Part shown: positions 20,921 to 31,519 of the stretch, one piece after another
Position numbering within the stretch: the first letter of the stretch is position 1
How the letters are laid out: every line of letters begins with the position of its first letter
From: Pseudarthrobacter sp. NIBRBAC000502770
GTDB lineage: Bacteria; Actinomycetota; Actinomycetes; Actinomycetales; Micrococcaceae
Assembly: GCF_006517815.1 (NCBI RefSeq)
Contig: NZ_CP041198.1
Location: 1,550,001-1,614,000, forward strand
DNA length: 64,000 nucleotides
Direction: 5' to 3'
Notes under the pieces: generated by a model
Told to the model about the DNA's origin: nothing
The model's database searches: none
The model's input: the letters and a program-made list of their open reading frames with translations, nothing else
Program-made: the position numbers and the translations under genes

Positions 20921-21688
20921 TCAATTCCACTTGAACCAACGGATGGCTGCGGCTCCGGCAATGACGGTCCAGAGCAGCAGGATCAGGGCGGCGCCGCCGT
21001 TCACGGCCCCGCCCAGGAAAGCGGCGCGCATCGATTCCCCGAGGGCGCCGGAAGGCAGGAAATGGACCACGGCCTGCGCCGCGGCGGGCAACCTTTCGGC
21101 CGGGATGACGATGCCGCCCATGGCTCCCAGGAGGATCCACAGCAGGTTGGTAATCGCCAGCGTCGCTTCCGGCCGGACGGTACCGGCCACCAGCAGCCCC
21201 AGTGCGGTGAATGCCGCTGCACCCAGCGCAAGCAGGGCAAGCCCGGGGAGCCAGCCCGACGCCGTCGGCTGCCAGCCCAGCACCAGGGCGACCAGGCCCA
21301 CCACTACCACCTGGAGGCACAGGACGGCCAGGACCGAGAGAACCTTCCCGGCAATCAGGCCGCCGCGGCCCAGGGGCGTCGTGGACAGGAAACGCAGCAC
21401 CCCATAGCGGCGGTCGAAGCCGGTGGCGATGCCCTGCCCGGTGAAAGCCGTTGACATGGCACACAGAGCGAGGATCCCCGGAACAGCCACATTGATGCGG
21501 CTGGAGCCCATACCGTCGAGGAAAGGCGTCACCGTCAGGCCGACCAGTGCCAGCAGCGGCAACACCACGGCCAGGATCAGCTGCTCGCCGTTCCGCAGCA
21601 TTGTCATTGCCTCGTATTTGCCTTGCAGGAGGACGCGGCGCGGCAGGGACGCGGGCTTCTGCGTCTCCCGGATCGCTGCGGTACTCAT
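20921..21688 (-). CDS. ABC-2 type transporter permease
   Basis: 255 residues with six hydrophobic segments and a cytoplasmic amphipathic N-terminus, the ABC-2 permease layout. Family traits include the start of the first helix after LLQGKYEAMTMLRNGEQ, and the conserved middle part YGVLRFLSTTPLGRGGLIAGK. It overlaps its ATP-binding partner by 4 nt and is followed by ctaA. In M. tuberculosis, as I recall, equivalents sit between ctaA-like and sufR genes, which suggests an old cluster. The substrate is unknown; drug or lipid export and heme-related roles are all guesses. Confidence 0.88.
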   Translation of the reverse strand: MSTAAIRETQKPASLPRRVLLQGKYEAMTMLRNGEQLILAVVLPLLALVGLTVTPFLDGMGSSRINVAVPGILALCAMSTAFTGQGIATGFDRRYGVLRFLSTTPLGRGGLIAGKVLSVLAVLCLQVVVVGLVALVLGWQPTASGWLPGLALLALGAAAFTALGLLVAGTVRPEATLAITNLLWILLGAMGGIVIPAERLPAAAQAVVHFLPSGALGESMRAAFLGGAVNGGAALILLLWTVIAGAAAIRWFKWN

Positions 21689-22656
21689 CGGATGTCCTTT
21701 CCTGAGATGTCCAGAAAGACGTCTTCAAGGCTACGCGCCTGGAGGCTCATCGATGCCGGCATGATGCCCTTTGCTTCCCACCACTGGGCCAGGGCGGACA
21801 AATGGCGGGGTGTGAGGGCGCCGGTGACGGCGTAGCTGCCGGCACGGGCCTCGGAGACGTCGACGTCGTCCGGCAGCACCGCAGCCAGGTCCAGCCCGGC
21901 GGGTGCCTCGAACACCAGGGTCCGGACGTGCTCGCCGGCCTGGTCCGCCACGGGGTTGCGCTGCAGCAGCTCATGGACAGTGCCCTCGGCGACGTTGCGG
22001 CCGCCGTCAATGATGTACACGTAGTCCGCAAGGCGCTGGGCGTCGTCCATCAGATGGGTGGTCAGGATGATTCCCATGCCGCCGTCGCGCAGCTCGGCAA
22101 TCAGGTCGAACACCAGCTGCCGGGACTGCGGGTCCAGTCCGGCGCTGGGTTCATCCAGGAAGAGGACTTCCGGCCTGCCGATCAAGGCTGCGGCGAGTGC
22201 CAGGCGCTGCTTCTGGCCGCCGGAAAGCCGGCGGACGCTGGTCCGGCTGAAGGCATCGATGCCCAGCCTGCCCACCAGGTCTTCCAACGGCCAGGGGCGG
22301 GCGTACAGGCCGGCGATATGCCGCAACAACGGGATGGGCCGTGCCGACGGCGGGAGCCCGCCGTCCTGCAGCATCACCCCGACGCGGGAGCGCAGGTCAG
22401 CACCGGCCGTGGCGGGGTCCTGGCCCAGCAGGGAAATGCTGCCGCCGGTACGTTTCTGCAGGCCCTGCGCGCATTCCAGGGTGGTCGTCTTGCCGGCTCC
22501 GTTTGCGCCCAGCAACGCGGTCACCTGCCCGCGTTCCGCGGTGAGGGAGACGCCGCTGACAACCCTGAGCATCTTTCCGTCCAGGCTGGACAGGGGGCCT
22601 ACGTCCTTGATCAGCCCATGGATGGACAGGACGGGGGACTGGGGGGATCGCACCAC
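21685..22656 (-). CDS. ABC transporter ATP-binding protein
   Basis: 323 residues. Walker A is GANGAGKTTT (about residue 50), the signature is LSGGQKQRLALAAAL, Walker B is VLFLDEPSAGLDP, and the H-loop is LTTHLMDDAQ. The C-terminal ~90 residues form the extra domain often found in exporters of the DrrA/CcmA type. It pairs with the permease (ATGA overlap). It is divergent from sufR with about 150 nt between, so a shared control region is possible. The start at 22656 opens MVRSPQSPVLSIHGL. Confidence 0.9.
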   Translation of the reverse strand: MVRSPQSPVLSIHGLIKDVGPLSSLDGKMLRVVSGVSLTAERGQVTALLGANGAGKTTTLECAQGLQKRTGGSISLLGQDPATAGADLRSRVGVMLQDGGLPPSARPIPLLRHIAGLYARPWPLEDLVGRLGIDAFSRTSVRRLSGGQKQRLALAAALIGRPEVLFLDEPSAGLDPQSRQLVFDLIAELRDGGMGIILTTHLMDDAQRLADYVYIIDGGRNVAEGTVHELLQRNPVADQAGEHVRTLVFEAPAGLDLAAVLPDDVDVSEARAGSYAVTGALTPRHLSALAQWWEAKGIMPASMSLQARSLEDVFLDISGKDIR

Positions 22657-22784
22657 AGTATTCTACGGGATGTAGTACTCCGCGCCGTCCGGCGGGGTTG
22701 GGAGGAGCGCCGGGAAACTGCAGGAAGTCATATTCCGTGCGGAGCCAAGGTCAGCCTGCCCTTACTGGAGTGCGGGACTAAATT

Positions 22785-22802
22785 ACGACATGATTGTGTT
22801 GT
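22785..22802. promoter_or_regulatory. Possible SufR operator (imperfect ACGACA-N6-TGTTGT)
   Basis: An imperfect inverted repeat, ACGACA (22785-22790), 6-nt spacer, TGTTGT (22797-22802), with 5 of 6 pairs matching, lies just before the sufR start. TAAATT at 22779-22784 beside it could be a -10. SufR proteins typically autoregulate their operon by binding an inverted repeat at this place. The match is weak. Confidence 0.3.
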
Positions 22803-22809
22803 GTATTCC

Positions 22810-23615
22810 ATGACCAACGCTACCGCTGTGCCTGTTGCCGGGCCGGGACCCGCTGCAGCCGGTCCTGTGGCAGACGCTGACGAGCGCACCCGGGACCGGG
22901 TCCTCGCTGCCGTCCTGGAACACGGTCCCGTCAGCGCGGCCGAGCTGGGGGACATGCTGGGGTTTACCCCGGCCGCTGTCCGGCGCCATTTGGACCACCT
23001 TTCCCGGGCCGGAGTCATCGAGGTCAAGCGCCTCGCCAAGCCGGGAACGGGTGCCGGCCGCCCCGCACGCCGTTACGTCCTCAGCTCCCAGGGCCAGTCC
23101 AGCCTGGGCAACGACTACCTGGACATCGCCGCCCTTGCGCTCCAGCAGCTGCAAAAGGTAGCCGGCCCCGACGCGGTGCGCGCCTTCGCCGAAGAACGGT
23201 TCGCGGATATGGAGCGGCGCTACGCACCCGAAATCGAGCAGGCCGGCCCGGACATCCGGGACCGCGCCACCGCACTCGCAGCGGCGCTGACCCGCGACAA
23301 CTTCGTGGCTTCCGCTGCGTCCATCGAGGCAAAGGCACCGCTGCCCGCGGCGCTTTCCAGCGTGCAGCTCTGCCAGGGCCACTGCCCCATCCAGCAGCTC
23401 GCCGCCCGCTTCCCGGTGTTCTGCGACGTCGAGACCGAAGTCTTTTCAAGGCTGGTGGGCGTTGACGTCCGCCGCCTCTCCACGCTGGCCCGCGGCGGCC
23501 ACGTCTGCACCACACATATTCCTACAGGCAGGCTGCCTGCCAAACCGGCCACGGTGCCGGCGGCAGCCCCCGCCAGCCTGGACGAAGTAATCAACCATCA
23601 GCAAGAAAGGCCGTG

Positions 23616-23616
<1 letters not shown>
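22810..23616 (+). CDS. sufR: SufR-type Fe-S-sensing transcriptional regulator
   Basis: 268 residues from ATG 22810 (in-frame GTG at 22801 is an alternative; the frame is open far upstream but antisense to the ABC gene). Residues about 25-95 are a winged helix-turn-helix ([20 protein letters not shown]). The C-terminal half carries four Cys, C188, C192, C205 and C233, suitable for an Fe-S cluster. By family, it represses the suf operon when its cluster is intact. The stop codon overlaps the sufB start (GTGATG), so it is the first gene of the suf operon. Confidence 0.92.
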
Positions 23617-25078
<1,462 letters not shown>

Positions 25079-25079
<1 letters not shown>

Positions 25080-26320
25080 TGACTGCCGAAGCAACTACCG
25101 AAAAGGCGCGCGTCGGCGCACCGTCGATCGCCGGTTTCACCGAGGAGGGCGAGCACCTCGTCGCCTCCAAGGTGGACCGCCACCACAGCCACGGCACACA
25201 GGTCATGGCCTCCCGCGCCGAGAGGCTCACCAGCCATGTCGTGGCCGACTTCGCCCTGCCCAACGGCCGGGAAGAGGAATGGCGCTTCACCCCGGTGCGT
25301 GAACTGGCCAACCTGCTGTCCGATACCCCGTCGGAGGCGGGCGCCCTTGGCGTTACGGTCGAGGCACCTGCAGCCGTGGTCCAGCGGACCCTCCGCGCAG
25401 GTGAGGCCCCCCGTGGCGCCACCCTCGTCCCCGCCGACCGTGCCGCCGTCGTGGCTTCCGCGAACGCCGGCGACGCCCAGCTCATCTCCATCCCGGCGAA
25501 CGCCGAGTTGGACGAGCCGGTGCGCCTGGTCCTGACCGGCAACGGCGCAGGCCGCCGGACCAACTCCCACGTGGTGATCGAAGCCGGAGTCAACAGCCGC
25601 TCCGTCGTGATCATCGAGCACGACGGCACCTCAGACCACAACGGCAATGTTGAGGTCCTGGTCCGCGAAGGCGCCCACCTCACGGTGGTTTCCCTGCAGC
25701 TTTGGGGGGACGACGCCAAGCACCTGGCACAGCATGACGCCGAGGTTGCCAAGGACGCCGTGTACAAGCACATTGCCGTAACTCTTGGCGGCAAGATCGT
25801 GCGCCTGAACTCCAACGTCCGCTTCGCCGGGGAAGGCGCCGAGACACAGCTCCTGGGCCTTTACTACGCCGATGCCGGCCAGCACCTGGAGCACCGTTCC
25901 TTCGTGGACCACAACGTGGCCAACTGCAAGTCCAACGTCCTGTACAAGGGCGCTCTGCAGGGCAAGGGCGCGCACACCGTGTGGGTTGGCGACGTGCTGA
26001 TCCAGAAGCAGGCCGAAGGCACCGATTCGTACGAGAAGAACCAGAACCTGGTGCTCACCGACGGCTGCCGCGCGGACTCCGTGCCCAACCTCGAAATCGA
26101 GACCGGCCTGATCGAGGGTGCCGGCCACGCCAGCGCCACCGGCCGGTTCGACGACGAGCACCTGTTCTACCTGATGGCCCGCGGTATCCCCGAGGATGTT
26201 GCCCGCCGCCTGGTGGTCCGAGGCTTCCTCAACGAGATCATCCAGCAGATCAAGGTTCCGGCCCTCGAAGAGCGCCTGACCGAGGCTGTTGAGCGCGAAC
26301 TCGCGGCAATCGACTACTAG
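25079..26320 (+). CDS. sufD: Fe-S cluster assembly protein SufD
   Basis: 413 residues; its ATG overlaps the sufB stop by one base. SufD is the partner of SufB in the scaffold complex. The C-terminal half shares the SufB fold, with HRSFVDHNVANCKSNVLYKG (about residues 274-293), the family His in that block, and ending EEHLFYL-like DDEHLFYLMARGIPEDVARR. It is followed by the Rieske gene after 20 nt. Expected to be cytoplasmic. Confidence 0.96.
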
Positions 26321-26340
26321 AGACAGGCGGGCAGGAACGT

Positions 26341-26697
26341 ATGAGCGGCAAACCCAAGGGTGAGCTGGTGTGCAGCGCCAATGACATCAAGGTCAAGCAG
26401 GCGCTGCGCATCCTGGTCGACGGCTACCCCGTGGCCGTTGTCCGGGATTCGATGGGGGACATCCACGCCATCGGCGACACGTGCTCGCATGCGGACATTT
26501 CACTGTCCGAAGGCGACGTGGAAGGCTGCGCCATCGAGTGCTGGGGGCATGGCTCCCAGTTCGACCTGCGCAGCGGCCAGCCGCTCCAGCTTCCGGCTTA
26601 CGATCCTGTTCCGGTATTCGCCGTCGAACTCGACGGAGACGACGTCTATGTGGATGTCACCAACGTTTTGAACGGCGCAGCAGTAAACAACTACTGA
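26341..26697 (+). CDS. Rieske [2Fe-2S] ferredoxin-type protein in the suf operon
   Basis: 118 residues. The Rieske cluster ligands are C48-x-H50 in DTCSHADIS and C67-x2-H70 in CWGHGSQFDLRSG. It has no membrane segment, so it is the soluble, dioxygenase-ferredoxin type. It lies between sufD and sufC, an arrangement also known in Streptomyces and relatives. A role as electron donor or cluster carrier in Fe-S assembly is suggested by position only. The ribosome-binding region (GGCGGGCAGGAACGT) is acceptable. Confidence 0.92.
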   Translation: MSGKPKGELVCSANDIKVKQALRILVDGYPVAVVRDSMGDIHAIGDTCSHADISLSEGDVEGCAIECWGHGSQFDLRSGQPLQLPAYDPVPVFAVELDGDDVYVDVTNVLNGAAVNNY

Positions 26698-26739
26698 GCG
26701 CCCGCAGCACCAGACTTACGAGCGAAAAGAAAGAAGAGC

Positions 26740-27534
26740 ATGTCAACTCTTGAGATCAAGGACCTGCACGTCAGCATTGAGACGGAGCAGGGCACCAAGG
26801 AGATCCTGAAGGGCGTCAGCCTGACCATCAGGACCGGCGAGACGCACGCCATCATGGGACCCAACGGCTCCGGCAAGTCCACCCTCGCCTCCACCATCGC
26901 CGGCCACCCGCGCTACACCGTCACCAGCGGCACCATCACGCTGGACGGCGAAGACGTGCTGGCCATGAGTGTTGACGAGCGCGCACGGGCCGGCGTCTTC
27001 CTGGCCATGCAGTACCCGGTAGAGGTTCCGGGCGTCACCATGACCAACTTCCTGCGCACCGCGAAGACCGCCATCGACGGCGAAGCGCCCAAGCTGCGTA
27101 CCTGGACCAAGGACGTCAAGGACGCCATGGAGAAGCTGCGCATCGACGCCGACTTCGCGCAGCGCAACGTCAACGAAGGCTTCTCCGGCGGCGAAAAGAA
27201 GCGCGTGGAGATCCTGCAGCTGGAACTCTTCAAGCCCAAGTTCGCCGTCCTGGACGAGACCGACTCCGGTCTGGACGTTGACGCTCTGAAGATCGTGTCC
27301 GAGGGCGTCAACCGTGCGCACTCTGAGGGAAACATGGGCACCCTGCTCATCACCCACTACACCCGCATCCTGCGCTACATCAAGCCTGACTTCGTGCACG
27401 TGTTCGTGGACGGCCAGGTTGTGGAGGAGGGCGGCCCCGAGCTGGCCGACCGCCTCGAAGAAGAAGGCTACGACCGTTACGCCAAGGGCGCCGGCGCAGC
27501 CGCCGTCGCGGCTCCGGCCGCAGTCCAGGCCTAG
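26740..27534 (+). CDS. sufC: Fe-S cluster assembly ATPase SufC
   Basis: 264 residues. Walker A is GPNGSGKSTL (about residue 40), the signature is FSGGEKKRVEILQ, Walker B is FAVLDETDSGLDVDAL, and the H-loop is LLITHYTRIL. SufC is the ATPase of the SufBC2D scaffold and drives its conformational change. The C-terminus has an Ala-rich tail (AAAVAAPAAVQA) not typical of the family. It sits 12 nt before sufT. Confidence 0.97.
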   Translation: MSTLEIKDLHVSIETEQGTKEILKGVSLTIRTGETHAIMGPNGSGKSTLASTIAGHPRYTVTSGTITLDGEDVLAMSVDERARAGVFLAMQYPVEVPGVTMTNFLRTAKTAIDGEAPKLRTWTKDVKDAMEKLRIDADFAQRNVNEGFSGGEKKRVEILQLELFKPKFAVLDETDSGLDVDALKIVSEGVNRAHSEGNMGTLLITHYTRILRYIKPDFVHVFVDGQVVEEGGPELADRLEEEGYDRYAKGAGAAAVAAPAAVQA

Positions 27535-27546
27535 TAAGGACTTGCC

Positions 27547-27879
27547 ATGACCGAAATCAAGCCGGGCCGCACGGCCCTGGAGGATGTCGAAGAGGCGCTC
27601 AAGGACGTCATCGACCCCGAGCTTGGCGTCAACGTTGTCGACCTGGGACTGCTGTACGGCCTGAAGTACTCCGACGACGACGGTGCGCTCCTGATCGACA
27701 TGACCCTCACCACAGCGGCCTGCCCGCTCACCGATGTGCTCGAGGAGCAGGTGGGACAGGCCCTGGACGGTGTTGTGGACGATTGGCGCCTGAACTGGGT
27801 ATGGATGCCGCCATGGGGTCCCGAGCGGATCACCGACGACGGCAAGGACCAGATGCGGGCCCTCGGCTTCAACATCTAA
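27547..27879 (+). CDS. sufT: SufT/DUF59 metal-sulfur cluster biosynthesis protein
   Basis: 110 residues of the MIP18/PaaD-like DUF59 family. The core reads VIDPELGVNVVDLGLLYG, and the conserved Cys is C59 in TLTTAACPLTD. SufT proteins help mature Fe-S enzymes in actinobacteria and staphylococci. It is the last gene of the operon, directly after sufC where other actinobacteria have sufS and sufU. A very strong hairpin follows. Confidence 0.92.
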   Translation: MTEIKPGRTALEDVEEALKDVIDPELGVNVVDLGLLYGLKYSDDDGALLIDMTLTTAACPLTDVLEEQVGQALDGVVDDWRLNWVWMPPWGPERITDDGKDQMRALGFNI

Positions 27880-27897
27880 GTCCCCACTGCCTTATAG

Positions 27898-27947
27898 ACG
27901 ACGACGGCGGGTCGCCTTTCGCAGGAAAGGCGGCCCGCCGTCGTCGT
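27898..27947. terminator. Strong terminator after the suf operon
   Basis: A 23-bp stem with one G-T wobble (27898-27920 against 27925-27947) and a 4-nt GCAG loop. It lies between convergent genes (sufT and the metallopeptidase) and can serve both. There is no T run. Confidence 0.85.
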
Positions 27948-27971
27948 CGGTCCATCCGGGGTGAACCGGGG

Positions 27972-28853
27972 TTAGAGGGTGGCGGCGCTGAACGTATCGC
28001 ACTGGTTGATGTCGCCGGACTGGTAGCCCCGGGAGAACCAGCGCTGCCGTTCCTCGCTGGAGCCGTGCGTCCAACCTTCGGGGGAGACGCGGCCCGTGGC
28101 GGCTTTCTGGATCCGGTCGTCGCCAACCGAAGCGGCGGCGGACAATGCGTCGTTCACATCCTGCTGGGTGAGGGGTTCCAGGTACGGCTGGCCCGTAGCC
28201 GGGTCCGGGGTGGTGGAGGCGTACTTGGCCCAAAGACCGGCATAGCAATCCGCCTGCAGTTCGGTGCGTACGGACCCTGACTCCGGTCCCTGCGGATCCT
28301 GCTGCGCCCGCTGCAGGTCGCCGAGCAGATTCTGGACATGGTGGCCGAACTCGTGCGCCACCACATATTCCTGCGCCAGCGGGCCGCCGGAGGAACCAAA
28401 ACGGTCCACCAGCTCCTGGAAGAACCCGGGATCGAAATACGCCGTGGTGTCCGTGGGGCAGTAGAACGGGCCCACCTCGGAGGTCGCAGCCCCGCACGCG
28501 GTGTTGGTGCCGCCGCTGAAGATCACCGCTTCCGGCCGCGGGTACTGCACCTTGTATTGCTTCAGGTAGCCGGGCCAGAACGCATTGAGGCTGTTGACGG
28601 TGCCCGTGATCCGGCAGTCCAAGCGGGCGTCCGCGTCCGCGCCGGTGCTGCAGGCAGGTGCCGTGCCCTGCGACTGTCCAGACGAGCCCCCGTCCACCAG
28701 TCCGCCGAGCATGTTGGGGTTGATGCCCAGGAGGAGGGCAACGAGCAGGACCAGGCCGCCGCCGATGCCGCCGCCGACTTTCACCCCGGTGCCCATGCCC
28801 CGGCGGTCCTGGACCTGGGAGGGATCAAGCTGGACGTTGTCGTTGAAACTCAT
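27972..28853 (-). CDS. Neutral zinc metallopeptidase (YpfJ family), membrane-anchored
   Basis: 293 residues. One hydrophobic segment at about residues 26-45 (VGGGIGGGLVLLVALLLGIN) anchors the protein; the rest is probably outside the membrane. The zinc-protease motif is H167-E168-F-G-H171 in VAHEFGHHVQNLLG, followed by an acidic third-ligand region. The N-terminal MSFNDNVQLDPSQVQDRRG is typical of this family. Substrate unknown. It is convergent with the suf operon and divergent from the acyl-CoA ligase. Confidence 0.88.
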   Translation of the reverse strand: MSFNDNVQLDPSQVQDRRGMGTGVKVGGGIGGGLVLLVALLLGINPNMLGGLVDGGSSGQSQGTAPACSTGADADARLDCRITGTVNSLNAFWPGYLKQYKVQYPRPEAVIFSGGTNTACGAATSEVGPFYCPTDTTAYFDPGFFQELVDRFGSSGGPLAQEYVVAHEFGHHVQNLLGDLQRAQQDPQGPESGSVRTELQADCYAGLWAKYASTTPDPATGQPYLEPLTQQDVNDALSAAASVGDDRIQKAATGRVSPEGWTHGSSEERQRWFSRGYQSGDINQCDTFSAATL

Positions 28854-28910
28854 AACGTCACATTACCCGCGGGCCGGGCGCTCAATCTGCCCTGCCGGTA
28901 AAGTTGGTCC

Positions 28911-30317
28911 GTGCCCTTCCTCGACAAGCTCCAGCGCTGGGCCGGGCAGCGGCCGCACGACACCGCCGTCGTGATAGCCGGGCGCCGCCTCGACTGGGAG
29001 CAACTGCGGGACGCCGCGAAAGACGAGGTGGCCGGCACGAAATCCGTCACGGCACTCTGCGAAGCCAATTCCGTGGACTTTGCCGTGAAATTCGCAGCCG
29101 CCGTGGCGGGCCGCCGGCAATGCGCCGTCCTGGATCCGGCCTGGCCCAAGTCCCTGCAGGAGGACATCGTCCGGCGGGTCGAGGCATGCGCCGATTCCGC
29201 ATCGGTGTCTCCGGATGACGGGTTGGCCGACGGGCCGGCGGTATCCACCTTCCTGATTGGCCTCACCTCCGGAACCACGGCTGTACCCAAGGCCTTCACC
29301 CGCTCCCGGCGGTCCTGGCAGCAATCCTTCGATGCCTCGATCGAGTTTTTCGGTCTCCGGCAGGATGACGTGACCCTTGCGCCTGGTCCGCTGGCCGCCA
29401 GCCTGAACCTTTATGCCCTGGCTGAGTGCCTGTATGCCGGTTCCGAGTTCCAGACGCTGCAGACGTTCGACGTCGGCGACGTCCATGCGGCGATCACCCA
29501 CGACCGTGTCACCCGGCTGGTCCTGGTACCCACCATGCTGCGGATGCTCAGCGAGCGCGGCATGACCGGATGCGTCGATGCGTCCGGTATCCGGACTATC
29601 ATCTGCGCCGGTTCCAAGCTTGATGCGCGCACCCTCGAAGCGGCCAGACGCTGGGCTCCCAACGCCACCATCTACGAGTACTACGGCGCCTCCGAACTGA
29701 GTTTCGTGTCCGGTCTTGGCCTGTCCCCCGGCCAGGAGGCCACCGCCGGCGGGACCGGAATCGGCCGGCCGTTTCCGGGGGTCGACGTCCGGATCCTGGA
29801 TGACGAGGGCGCACCGGTCCCCGACGGCAGCTACGGCAACATCTGCGTCCGCAGCGGCATGGTGGGCAACGGTTACCTGTGGGGCGACGACGGTGAAGCG
29901 CTGCGGTGCTTCGGCGACTGGTACACGGTGGGGGACCAGGGCTACCTGGCGGACGGCGAACTGCACATCCTCGGCCGCCGCGCCGACATGATTCTGACGG
30001 CGGGACGGAACGTCTACCCGCATGAGGTGGAACTGGCATTGGCGGCCGTCCCCGGGGTCTCAGCAGCTGTTGCTGCCGGGATGACTGATGACTTGCGTGG
30101 CCAGCGCGTTGTCGCCGGCGTGTTGCCGTCCCACGGCGGAATCAGCGCCACCCAGCTGCGGGCCGGCCTGGAGGACATCCTGTCCCGGCACAAGCGGCCG
30201 TCGCAGTACTACCTGCTCGCGGAATTGCCCACCACGGACCGCGGCAAGGTCAGCCGCAACCTCCTGCTGGAGTGGATCAATGCCCGCGACCCCAGGGTGC
30301 GTGCCCTTGGCGCCTGA
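28911..30317 (+). CDS. AMP-dependent acyl-CoA synthetase/ligase
   Basis: 468 residues from a GTG start. ANL superfamily: the phosphate-binding loop is GLTSGTTAVPKAF (about residues 119-131), the substrate motif is YEYYGASELSF, and the hinge is DWYTVGDQGYLADGELHILGR with the C-terminal DRGKVSRN carrying the catalytic Lys. Activates a carboxylic acid via acyl-AMP to acyl-CoA. It is a short member of the family and overlaps the next gene (a thiolase) by 17 nt. The pair faces a biotin transporter, like B. subtilis yhfT-yhfS-yhfU, so a pimelate-like acid is a possible substrate (inference). Confidence 0.9.
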   Translation: MPFLDKLQRWAGQRPHDTAVVIAGRRLDWEQLRDAAKDEVAGTKSVTALCEANSVDFAVKFAAAVAGRRQCAVLDPAWPKSLQEDIVRRVEACADSASVSPDDGLADGPAVSTFLIGLTSGTTAVPKAFTRSRRSWQQSFDASIEFFGLRQDDVTLAPGPLAASLNLYALAECLYAGSEFQTLQTFDVGDVHAAITHDRVTRLVLVPTMLRMLSERGMTGCVDASGIRTIICAGSKLDARTLEAARRWAPNATIYEYYGASELSFVSGLGLSPGQEATAGGTGIGRPFPGVDVRILDDEGAPVPDGSYGNICVRSGMVGNGYLWGDDGEALRCFGDWYTVGDQGYLADGELHILGRRADMILTAGRNVYPHEVELALAAVPGVSAAVAAGMTDDLRGQRVVAGVLPSHGGISATQLRAGLEDILSRHKRPSQYYLLAELPTTDRGKVSRNLLLEWINARDPRVRALGA

Positions 30318-31497
30318 CGTCCAGCCGCCCGGCCTCCTGCCGCCCGAACGGCAGCCGGTCATCATCGCCGCGCGCCGGACCCCGGTGTGCCCCGTCAACG
30401 GAGCGCTGCGGAGCCTGCGCGCCCACGAACTCCTTGCTCCGGTCCTCCGGGAACTGGCCGCAGTGGCGCTGGACCCCGCGTCCGTCACCGACGTTGTTAT
30501 CGGCAACGCCGTCGGAGGGGGCGGGAACGTTGCACGGCTTGCCCTGCTGGAGGCGGGACTGCCGGCCGCCGTGCCGGGAATCACCGTTGACAGGCAGTGC
30601 GGTTCGGGCTTGGATGCAATCGTCCTTGCCGCACGACTCGTTGCGGCCGGCGGCGGACCGCTCTACCTGGCAGGGGGAGTGGAAAGCACCAGCACCGCGC
30701 CCCTGCGTGCCCACAGGAAGGACGACGGCGGCCCGGAGTTCTACCGGCGCGCCCAGTTTGTGCCGGACAGCTTCGGGGACCCGGACATGGGCGTGGCGGC
30801 GGAAACGGTGGCCGGCGCGTACGGCGTTGCCCGGGAACGCCAGGATGCTTTCGCGCTGGCCAGCCACCGGAAAGCCCTCGCCGCCATCCGGGACGGACGC
30901 TTCACGGACGAACTCGTGCCGCTGGAGACTCCCGCGGGGACCGTCTCCGTGGACGGCGGGCCGCGGGCGGGCCTGACGCCGACTGTCATGGCACGCTTCC
31001 GGGCCGCCTTTGTGCCAGGAGGGACTGTCACTGCCGGAAATTCCTGCTTTGACGCGGACGCCGCCTCCGCCGTCGTCGTAACCTCCCTTGCGCGGGCCCG
31101 CCTGCTCGGGGTGCGTGATGGCCTGCTGGTGCGCGGCACCGGTACCGCCGGGGTGGCTCCGCAGGTGCTGGGGATGGGCGCTGTTCCGGCTGCCAGGGGC
31201 GTCCTGGCTGCGGCCGGTGTGAAGGCCGGCGAGCTGGACCTGGTGGAATTCAACGAGGCGTTCGCCTCACAGGCCCTCGCGTGCCTCGATGAGCTGGGCA
31301 TCGATCCCGGCCGGGCAAACCTCGACGGCGGGGCGCTGGCGCTGGGGCACGCCTACGGTGCGTCGGGTGCCGTGCTGGTGACCCGGCTGCTCGCCCAGGC
31401 GCGGCGGGCGGGCACCGAGGGCGCCCTGGGGCTGGCCATGATCAGCATGGCCGGTGGAATGGGCACGGCGGCACTGCTGGAGTACCGGCGGCTGTAA
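30301..31497 (+). CDS. Thiolase-family acetyl-CoA acyltransferase
   Basis: 398 residues from GTG 30301, the start that gives the standard thiolase N-terminus shortly after (PVIIAARRTPVC). The nucleophilic Cys is C100 in VDRQCGSGLDA. Other motifs are FNEAFASQALA with the catalytic His/Asn region, and GGALALGHAYGASGAVL near the end. The final Cys-containing block seen in many thiolases (C-x-G-G) reads MISMAGGMGTA here, so the second catalytic Cys is replaced by Met or Ala, which is unusual. It overlaps the ligase and is probably translated with it. Confidence 0.88.
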   Translation: MPLAPDVQPPGLLPPERQPVIIAARRTPVCPVNGALRSLRAHELLAPVLRELAAVALDPASVTDVVIGNAVGGGGNVARLALLEAGLPAAVPGITVDRQCGSGLDAIVLAARLVAAGGGPLYLAGGVESTSTAPLRAHRKDDGGPEFYRRAQFVPDSFGDPDMGVAAETVAGAYGVARERQDAFALASHRKALAAIRDGRFTDELVPLETPAGTVSVDGGPRAGLTPTVMARFRAAFVPGGTVTAGNSCFDADAASAVVVTSLARARLLGVRDGLLVRGTGTAGVAPQVLGMGAVPAARGVLAAAGVKAGELDLVEFNEAFASQALACLDELGIDPGRANLDGGALALGHAYGASGAVLVTRLLAQARRAGTEGALGLAMISMAGGMGTAALLEYRRL

Positions 31498-31519
31498 CGC
31501 CGCCTGGCGTCCCGCCCGG

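Noticed and set aside
21802..22809. Upstream extension of sufR by 336 codons
   Set aside because: This part is antisense to the ABC ATP-binding gene; the HTH domain and family length fit ATG 22810.
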